In this document: one piece after another, positions 22,830 through 31,661 of the stretch | Layout of the letters: every line of letters begins with the position of its first letter | Position numbering within the stretch: position 1 is the stretch's first letter | NCBI GenBank assembly: GCA_029449245.1 | Contig: JANATF010000001.1 | Coordinates: forward strand, 682,001 to 746,000 | Source: Mortierella alpina | Taxonomy: Eukaryota > Mortierellomycota > Mortierellomycetes > Mortierellales > Mortierellaceae | Reading direction: 5' to 3' | Length of the DNA: 64,000 nucleotides | Position numbers and translations under genes: made by a program | The notes under the pieces: model-generated | Told to the model about the DNA's origin: nothing | The model's database searches: none | The model's input: only the letters and a program-made list of their open reading frames with translations

Positions 22830-23489
22830 ATGGTTGCGCTCCTCTCCACACCTCTCCGATCTCAGACACGTCGCTTGCTTCTGCTGGCCGTCCTCTCATT
22901 ACTACTGATGAGTGCACTGGTACATGGACAGGAGGACACCTCTAACTCTGACCCCGGAGAGTCCTCACCAGAGACGCCGACGGCACCAGGGGAGCCAGAA
23001 GTCTCACAAGGACCCGCAGTCCCAGTGCCAGCAGCACCCACGCAAACGCCGTCAGCGGCCCCTCAAATGCCGAATCTCCCCAACCCCATCTTTTCAACCT
23101 CAGATGCCTGTATCGCCTGTCAAATGGAGTATCCCTTCATCAAAAACTGTTCTCTCCATATTCCTGCCTCTGTCAACCTGACCACCATCGTCCAGGTGTT
23201 GCCATTCTACAACTGTTTGTGCCAGGACAAGCTAGCCCACGTCGACGGACTGCAAACATGCAGCGCCTGCTTCCGGTCGACGGGACAGCAAGTGTTTTTG
23301 AATCCACATTTTTACAACGTCTCGAATCAGCAGGCGAAGGCCTTGAAGCAAGTGTGCAGGGAGACCGCAAATGGCACCAAAGTCCCCAATGCGGCAGGAA
23401 CGGGAAAGTGGGAAACACTAGCGAGATCCGGCTGCTGGACGGTCGTCTCACTTTTTGTAATCGCGCTGCTTCCACTAGGTGGTTTGTAG
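22830..23489 (+). CDS. Secreted, probably GPI-anchored cysteine-rich protein
   Basis: 219 aa, single exon. Residues 1-33 form a classical signal peptide (basic RSQTRR, then LLLLAVLSLLLMSAL, cleavage near VHG|Q). A Pro/Thr/Ser/Glu-rich linker runs to about residue 85. A globular part follows with eight cysteines, including CIAC, CLC and CSAC pairs, and several N-glycosylation sequons (NCS, NLT, NVS, NGT). The end is hydrophobic (VVSLFVIALLPLGGL) after a Gly/Thr-rich stretch, as expected for GPI attachment. It is likely a cell-surface protein, and so a possible product of the GPI pathway that Gpi13 serves. I recognise no specific family. The ATG at 22830 is preferred because the upstream extension begins with non-ATG codons. 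Confidence 0.8.
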   Translation: MVALLSTPLRSQTRRLLLLAVLSLLLMSALVHGQEDTSNSDPGESSPETPTAPGEPEVSQGPAVPVPAAPTQTPSAAPQMPNLPNPIFSTSDACIACQMEYPFIKNCSLHIPASVNLTTIVQVLPFYNCLCQDKLAHVDGLQTCSACFRSTGQQVFLNPHFYNVSNQQAKALKQVCRETANGTKVPNAAGTGKWETLARSGCWTVVSLFVIALLPLGGL

Positions 23490-23655
23490 CACAAAGGCAT
23501 TGTTTTGCCGCTTATACCCCTCCCCTGGCAGCCTCACGAGAATAAAAACAAAACGTTGTGGCCAGTGAAAGAATTTGTCGCCCAATGAGGTTGCTTGACA
23601 ATATTGTCTGTGCGGTTTATGAACTCCGATTTTTGAAGGAGCACCTCCTTGACCC

Positions 23656-26487
23656 TTATGCCGATGTGTCCATCTTGCTCTCTTGACGTTCCCATACCGA
23701 CTATAATTGAACGAAAATATATCCTTGCTTGAGCAAAAATGTTCAAAATGCATTCACCGGCCCCCTGCGGATATTGGATAACATACCTGAACATATGCCA
23801 GCACGTTAGGAATGTCCTCGGGCTTCATCTTGTATCGCCCTCCACTGAGCATAGCCGCTTCTGCGACAATCTTGGCGTACATTTCCCGAAGTTCGCCCTA
23901 TTGATACAGCAGCATAAAATTGAGGGCACGTTAGTCCACAGATCATTGTTATGCGGTCAGGAGAGTGGAGGATAGTCATACTGGGCATTCAGGTCTCGGC
24001 TTACATTCTTTTCCTCACTGATGCTGGCAACAGGGCGATTGACAAAGAGTGTTTCAATCCATCGCCCAAGTCCCAAGAACACGTCTCCGAGAGGGCCCGC
24101 TCTACCAGACGACGCAACCAGCCTGAAGGCTTCCAGTAAGAACTCAATCGTCTGCTCGTGCACTGAACTGTCAATGGCTGCGGCTGGCAAGAGGAACTCG
24201 CTCATAATGACATTCTGCCATTTGCGATACTGAAGGAAACGAGACAGCTGCACCTGGCGAAGAAGCATCCCCAAGAATGAATGAAAAAAGGACTGGTAGC
24301 AGACATGAAGTGTATCCACTGTTGGCGAAAGGTAATCGTATGGCGAATTTCGTTGCAAACTGGCCAAGATTGTGGGCAGTGTGCGTGTGAGAGCGTGAAT
24401 ATCGTTATTGGAGAGCTTGTCGAGGATATAGTGACACAGTAGCTGAAAGAGAGAGAGACGAGTTCAACAACGGGATTAGATACCGAATGAAAACATCTGC
24501 TTTTCTGCAGTTGACTGACTTTTTCAGGTTCACTTTACCTTTCGAGCCACTTCGCTATCATCGAGGGCAGCCAGGTTTTCTTCCGTGAACTTGACTTCCT
24601 CATACTCCACGTTCTCGTCCATATCCTGCTTCAGCATTCCAAGTGTGTCGTCCAGAATGCAGTTTGTCATTGTCGTCATGAACTTTTCCAAGACACTGGC
24701 TTCAACTTTAGGGATCCTGAACCTTTGTTGCTGAACGATCTTTCTTGCGTGCGATCCCAGGTGAAGCATAGTTGCGGTCCAAACCAAAGTTGAGTCACTC
24801 TATGGGCGGTCGTGATAGAGCATACGTAGAAATGTTATCAGTTTGAAGTTTTTTCTTGCGGCTCATTTCGAACTCGTTCGTCTGCCAGATTCAACTCTTA
24901 CATGCGCGACTCTTCCGCTCTGCGTTGCCTCGTTCAAGAGAACCAACAGTCGTGATGCAATCATGTTGGACGTGAATGGATCGTTCAAAATCATGGCGAT
25001 ATCTCTATAAGTCAACATCAGCTGCGTTAGTTGCAGCTCCGAGCAAGTCAGGGGTGCCAACCGCTGCAAATGTTGACATACCCGTGCACTGGATCGTCGC
25101 GGTTGACTCTGTCGAAAAATTTGCGAATATTTTCCACGCGGCGATCATCCATGGACATTGTCCTGTTGCAAGCATCCAAGTTCCATACTAGCTCGTGGCA
25201 CGGGTCAACTTTTGTGATCTGTAGAATGAAAACGACAGGAAGCTTTAGCATCCAGGGTTACGCTTTGCGGAGTACCTCAATGTTTCATGCGCAGCCAGAG
25301 TTGCTCACCGATCCCAGGTCCGCCTCGTGCATAGCCATCAGGAGATCAAAGCGCAGTGTGCAGTAGATGGCTTCATTCGTCTGAATGAAGAGTGAGCGCA
25401 GATGTGAACCTATGTAGTCGTACAGCTCAATTTTCCCGCCGACAACATCCAGTAGCTGTTTGATACTTGGATGGCTTCGCCTACGCAACATAACCGAAAG
25501 TGGGTGAGAGGACGTCGGCAACGGGTTTCTTCAACTAAAGTGGTCATGACAAAGGTTCTCAGGGCTACACGCAGGTATTACCTTTGAGTGATGACTGGCG
25601 CAGGCTGGTCGAATCTCATTTCCTTGGCTAGACGAATAATGTCGGGGTCAGAGCTGTAAGCTTTGACGATAGGGACGATATCCCTTCTGAACTTTCCAGG
25701 ATTCGACAGCCATATCCTGCGCTTAACCTCCTTGGGCGCGATCTGTTGAAAGTAATGGGTGTCAGAGAGATCAAGTGTGCTCGTGCTGATTGCTTCTGAG
25801 TTTCGGTCTGCTGCCTTCCGAAGTTTCCTACCTTGAAAAGATCCTCGTTGGCACCAATCTTATTGATGATATCCTTTGTCATTTTTTCAGGGAACCGTCC
25901 CAAGAGTGCTAGCGGGAGCTCCTGAAGATCAGCGACATCGATATAAGGCAACATAGACTCCAAGGCGGCGTCGACTCTACCACGGCCATGTAATAGTCTG
26001 ATTAGTCCCTCGAGCTTCTTTCAGACTAAAGATTGAGGTTGTCCTGGATGCATACCTGGCATCGTCCATCGGCGCCGTCTCCAGTTTCTGCAGCAGCTTT
26101 GACTTTAACGCTCTCATGCAGTTTGAGTGGACTTCATATCTTGATTTTCCGTGGTGATCCAGCAGGGGGTAGATCGCATCTATACCTGGTAGTAATAACA
26201 CGAAGCGCCAAAAGAAAAACAAACAAAGGAGGCAGTGCGGAGTCATACGAATCTCTTGGAAGCAACCCATGCGGGGTTCTTTGTGGAGTATGGAAACGAG
26301 GGAATTGCAGCAGAAGAACGTGAACATGCATGAATTGCAAGGTGAAAACGTAGGTTGTCGTTGTGTTGCTATCTTTCAAACCGTTCTGCTCTTTAATCTG
26401 ATTGATGGCATCCATGGGCATTTGCTTGCCGAGTATGTCACGGATCTTTTCGCCCGCGCGGGGTCCCAGAAGGCGCTTTTCATCCAT
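23656..26487 (-). CDS. NELFB: Negative elongation factor B (NELF-B / COBRA1), 11 exons
   Basis: Subunit of NELF, which with DSIF holds RNA polymerase II at promoter-proximal pauses in animals. Exons (minus strand): 26487-26382, 26185-26056, 25976-25832, 25742-25582, 25480-25309, 25218-25082, 25004-24902, 24799-24539, 24442-24005, 23897-23787, 23700-23656. They sum to exactly 603 codons (602 aa; human is 580). Each junction is phase-consistent and the order of conserved blocks follows human NELF-B. The blocks are: AINQIKEQNG; YPLLDHHG; LESMLPYIDVADLQELPLAL; KEVKRRIW; GKIELYDYIGSHLRSLFIQT; EAIYCTLRFDLLMAMHEADL; KVDPCHELVWNLDACNR; and DIAMILNDPFTSNMIASRLL. Exon 1 uses a weak donor (GTTTGA) and the last exon is short, so the two ends are the least certain parts. 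A 5' in-frame ORF at 26706-26509 could be an extra leader exon but is not needed. Confidence 0.88.
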
Positions 26488-27642
26488 TGTCTGTTGTTCC
26501 TGTGGAAGTCAATGCTGAATGTTGAATGGATGCGTTTTCCAGGTCGAGGGCGGAGGCGTGGGCGGAAGGGTCAACGAAACACCGTCTGCAGTCTTGGAGG
26601 CATGTCTATTCATCTCGAATACCCTTAAGTGGTATTCTTCGGGCAACAGCGTTTTTTGAACGCTGAAGCTTGGTTCAGCAATATCCATCGTAGAGTGCAA
26701 GAGCATTTTGAGGGTCTAAAGGACGCCACAAAGCAGATCATTGCCAAGTGCATGTCTGGTTTGGAGCGCCATTCCGCGCGCTGCTCGGTCGTGCTATTTG
26801 ACCGAAGATAAATAGGTTGTCATCATCGAAGGCCCCTGCTTTCCACAAGAACAGCATAACAGCGGATGAAGAGGATGAAGAGGATGCGAGAGCGATGGAA
26901 TTGGGGGAGTGATACGCCGGCTCCCTTAGCCATGCACCGCAGAGCAGTGTACTGTACAGAGTGTACAGCGTGTACAGTGGGTGCAGTGTCGCAGTAGTCT
27001 ACAGCAGGCGAGCATGCAGCCAGAAGAGCTGCAGCCTGCGTCTCTGTGTCTCAGCCAGATGGAATAGTTCTATATTCACATCCAGCCCCGAACGCATACT
27101 TCCTGCTGATGTCCGCAGACTCGAGTCGTCTGTTTTTTGTCTCTGCTCCGTTGTCCTCGCCAGCCGTCGCATCCCTCTTGTCCCTTTCCACTGCTGCCCT
27201 TCTCGTCCTTCCTTCTCGTCCTTCCTTCTCTTCCTTCCTTCGTCACTCTCACTTTCTCTCCACTCGCTCGTTCTCTGCTCGCCATTCCATCCGTCGGATC
27301 CACTTGCTCCTCGTCCTCGCATCACTGCATCCGCCTGTTTCATTCCCTCTCTGGAAAAAGCTTGTATCCTCCACGCTCCATTGACATCCGATCCCGCATT
27401 CCACATTCTCGCAGTCTCTCAGTCCCTCTGCCTGAGTGCTGGCTGATCTCGACTCTCTTTGCCCTTCTCTTCGCCCCGAGAACACCTTCGCCAGACACCT
27501 CACCGTACATGCTGGGGTCTGCACAAAGATCGCCATCGTCGTCAACTGGCTCTAGAAGCGCTCTATAACCTACATAGATACCCTTTTGCTCTCGCCCTTG
27601 TTTCCTCGCCGTGCTCCACCAGGGGCCTCTTTGGACTAGACC
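26488..27642. other. Divergent promoter region between NELF-B and the TOK1 channel gene
   Basis: About 1.15 kb separates the two start codons. It contains a short GAGGATGAA repeat (about 26865-26890) and three spaced copies of GTGTACAG within 26948-26977. The plus-strand tract 27140-27340 is CT-rich (CTTCCTTCTCGTCCTTCC type) and is probably the channel gene's leader. Open frames in this tract on both strands are low-complexity artefacts. Confidence 0.6.
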
Positions 27643-30600
27643 ATGTGGAATCCTCCACCCCCCGACATCCGCGTCAGTGTCAAGCGTCGTCCCGATGTGA
27701 ACAAGCCAAAGCCTCAGGGAGTGGGCAGGACGGCGAACGCCTACAACGACCTCTCGCCCAGAATCAGCCTCAGCAACGACCCAGGCTTCCCCTTGGAGAG
27801 GAGTAACAATCCCTCTATCGCCGACCAGAGCATCCATCGCCAGGACAGCGTCATGTACAACAATAACCTAGAGAGCAGCAACAACGACAACAACCCCGCT
27901 AGCTCCCTCCCCCATAGTCCCTTTTCGTCAAAGCGAGCAACAGCTGCCTCTGGACTACCGCACCCTCGCCTGGAGAAAGTCGGCCCTTACCTGACAATCG
28001 CCACCCTGCAAGCCTATACGGTACTCACTGTTGTGCGTTGTCTTGCAGACCCTGTCTGGATCCGATCAGGAGCTGAAAAGCCTGGAGGAGGGGCCTCTAT
28101 CCAGGTCGAGATTGGCCACCTTGAAAAGTCGTTCTTGGCCTGTGCTATTGCGTTCACGATGCTCAGCTGCGTCGGGGTCACTCTGCGGATCCTGGACAAG
28201 CTGGCGTGGCTCCGACGCATCCCTGTGATCACAGCATACCTCGAAGGTAAGGTTCTTCCTCCTATGCTCTGCATTCATTTCGCTGGATGCTGTCATAGTA
28301 CAGGAAATGAAATTAATTGTTCGAAATACTTCCAAACATGGGCGACAATCTACCCAACCACCACACACCAAAGCCAGTTTCTGTGTAGCCGCCCTGACAT
28401 CCTTCCTCAGCACTCACTCGCTCCCGCCTGGCGGCCAATTCTCACATGGCTTCCTGTCCTGCATCATCACCGCCGTCTTTTCGTCAATTGTCGCACTCAT
28501 GCTCACCGTGGACTGGTGGCGTGGGTTTCCTTCCGCTGGCCTGTCTGCCACCCTCAAGGCACTCATCATCTCGTCCTTTGTCATGACCATTGTCATCATT
28601 ATCGGGGCCGCCATCTACTCGTCTCTGGAGAAGTGGAGCTTTGACGAAGCCGTCAACTTTTGCATTGTCTCCTTTGCAACCATCGGTAGGAGCCTTTCCT
28701 ATGTTCTTCTCTCTTCTCTTTCTGCTGCTTACTAGTCTTACAACATCCTCTCGAACGAACACTCACGCCTGACAAATTATCCTCGATCTGCAGGTTACGG
28801 TAACCTGAGTCCCCGGACAGTGGCAGGCAGGATCATCTTTTTCTTCTATGGCCTGCTGGGTATCAGCTCTCTCGGATTCTTTGTTGTCTCGCTCCGCAAT
28901 GCGGTCATTGAACAGTTTCAGTGGCGACTGGTCGATCGTTTTTCCGCTCCAGCCCATCTTACACGTGTCCAGACCCGAATGTCCGCCAAGGACATCTCGT
29001 TCCCCGCCGCGCGATTTGAAGAGGAGCAACAGGTTAAAATCATGGTCAAGCGGAAAATGATCCTGCGAATGGTTGCCATCTGGATCTTCATGTGGTTCGG
29101 TGGTGCAGGCGTCTTTTGTGCATTTGAGCCGTGGTCGTATCTGGAGTCGTTGTATTTCTGTGTCAGTATCCATATCTTGACAAACAATTTGGATACGGAG
29201 GTCTCAATACCAATACCAAACGCTGACCCAAAAAAGCACTTCTCATATGACTATTAGTTTGTTACCTTGACCACCATCGGATTTGGAGACTATGTCCCAA
29301 AGGAGCCGGGCTCCATTGAGTTCTGGAACGTTTATGTCTTTGTGGGACTCTCGGTGTTTGCCTACATCCTTTCGCTTTCGTCTGAATCCATGGCATCTCA
29401 GATTCATTTAGTGGACGATCAGGAGGAGGAAGACGACGCTGACATGTATGGCTGGGAGAGGAATGAGGATCCTAACGCGCCATTGACAACCCGCAGTGCA
29501 ATTTTGGGACTGGAGGGGTTGAAATGGCTTCACCATCAGCAACAGCAACAGCAGCAGGGTTCGAACGAGGACCTCGCGCCGCTCGACGAAGAAGGAAAGC
29601 CAATGGACAATCGCCTGAACGGTAGCACGCCGAGTTTTGACGGCGAGGGCAGTTTAAGCGGGGATCAGTCATTGCAGTCGTCACTTCAGCGGTATCGTTC
29701 GAAACGAAAGAGCTCTACAGGCCGGATATTGACTGTCTCGGCCAAGGAGCGAAAGCAGATGTTGCAAGCAGAGTACTATGCGAGCCATTCGTTGCCGGCG
29801 ACTATTCGATTCGTGGATACAAAAGGAGTGCCACATCAAAGGACCATTGGGCGAGGCATGAGCACGAGCGACGCAGTTTATGACCCTAGCGGTGAAGGTC
29901 CTCGAGGCGACCAGCAACCTGAAGTGTACGGAACCGTAGGGTACTTTGGATCACTCGGAGGCCGAGGTGCGGCCGGACTGAAGCGCGTTGGCAGCAACTT
30001 GAAAGACTCTCCGGCTCTCAGAGGTGTCGGTGTGGCGCATCACGGCACCATGTATGGAGCAGGATCGTTGCCCCTCAGTTCTGTTCAAACCCAACAGCTC
30101 CAACACCAGCCGTTGATCCGATTTGATTCCCCCATAGCAAGTATCAACACGACAGGAGGTCATCACCATGTGCAATCACCGCTGGTTACCAGGGACGCTC
30201 GGACGTCGGATCAGGATGGAGTTAGACCAGGATACATCCCTTCGTGCATGGACTTGTTTCGGCAGAGCAAGCTGCAAGTCGATTCCGGCGAAGGTCCTTC
30301 TACTCACAGTAGAGCTCCTGTGCAAGATCAAGACTTGCCAGTTATAAGGGTTAGGTCCAACAGCTGGGATCAGTCTCAGAATCGGCATCGTGCAGGACCA
30401 TCGGAGAATGAGGTACACCGCTGGCTTGCAGAAGGCGCCGGGACGTTGAGGGGACCAGCATTCAAATTTGGTCGCCAGATACAGGATGAGCAAGGAGTCG
30501 GCATCGGCTCCACTGACTCCAGCTCGCATGGACCTCGACCAAGTCAGAGTAGCGACACTACCAAGGTTACAAGCCCGCCTATAGGTTCTTTGGTCTCACC

Positions 30601-31444
30601 AGAAGGGTCCGCGCACTCCAAGGATAGGCAGAACGCAACCTCTTTCCAAGGACAGAGCCCTGTTCAGCAGCGCGAGGGTGTTGCTCCAGATGAAGTGCGG
30701 ATAGTGTTGACCGAGGAACCCCAGGAGACGAGTGCAAATGACCTGGACGTACTTCAGGGTACTCAGGAGACCGCGGACGCGAACAATAGGCCTATCGAGT
30801 CTGCATCTGCCCTTCACGGATTATTCAGCCCGAACATGTCTCCTTTGTCCCAGCTGAGCGAGCATCACGATCATGAACGATCGTTTCGTCCCTCGATGTC
30901 ACGGCCCATGTCTCTATTCTCAAATCATCCGCGGTCAGGCCACAACAGCGCTGTGCAGTCTCCTGCATCGTCTAGACCTTCATCAAGGCCACCTTCGGTG
31001 CTAATGACTATCTTTGACGAGCCGGTGACAAACCTCCCAGGATCTAGGCCGGCCTCACGAGCCCCATCGCTTGCTGAGATAGCACGAGTGGATTCTAGGG
31101 ACAGCTCTACAGCTCGATGGCAGCCTGTACCCCATATGGCAGGGCTGGGCATAAGCGGTACTGATACTGAGAGTACTGGGTTTGTTGGTAGAGAAGGTGG
31201 TAGCCCGAGCACGAGTACTCGACATGCACCAAGCCCATCCTCGTCAGATACAAGTGTCGGACCGTTTGACGAAGTCAGGAGCCTCGAAACCATTCAGCAT
31301 TTTGACGACGATGTGGACTTGAACAGAGCAGAGCTCCATCCTCAACAGGTGGAGGATATGCAGAGGTATCGGGCGGACCTGAGGAGACGCGAGCATGAGA
31401 TTGAAACCCAACAAGCGCACTCGAGAGAGAGGAGGCGTTCATAA
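27643..31444 (+). CDS. TOK1: TOK1-type outward-rectifier two-pore potassium channel, four exons
   Basis: Plasma-membrane K+ channel with eight membrane helices and two pore loops. Exons 27643-28246, 28389-28685, 28794-29161 and 29258-31444 give 1151 aa. Both selectivity filters are split by introns: P1 (TIGYGN, residues 299-304) at the exon 2/3 junction, and P2 (LTTIGFGD, 427-434) just after the start of exon 4. Four helices precede P1 (the second is SFLACAIAFTMLSCVGV, the fourth FLSCIITAVFSSIVALML). Helix 5 leads into P1, and helix 6 (IIFFFYGLLGISSLGFFVV) and helix 7 (RMVAIWIFMWFGGAGVF) lie between the pores. Helix 8 follows P2. The cytosolic tail after about residue 470 is near 680 aa, much longer than in Saccharomyces Tok1 (691 aa in total), and is Ser/Pro-rich with a poly-Gln tract. 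The third donor is GTCAGT, which is non-consensus but required by frame. Confidence 0.93.
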
Positions 31445-31661
31445 TATGCGGGCAACAGCCTGCATTGTACTTTTATTTGCATAGTTCGCTTTTCTTTTTT
31501 CTTTAAACATCTCATTGCTATGTTTTCTATTCTATACTATCCTTTCAGATGCCAGCGTAAACGTCTATTACTTTCATCCAAACCTCAACCGAGGCTTTGA
31601 GAGATCATTGGATTTGAATGCCTGTATTTTTGATGTCATGATTTTTTTCTCTAAGTTTGAC

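Noticed and set aside
26509-26706. Possible extra first exon of the NELF-B gene
   Set aside because: The product already aligns from ATG 26487. The frame has no NELF-B similarity and joining it needs an arbitrary donor.
27046-27568. Several overlapping 110-160 codon frames on both strands before the TOK1 gene
   Set aside because: They arise from a CT-rich promoter or 5' UTR tract. Composition is low complexity and the real gene starts at 27643.
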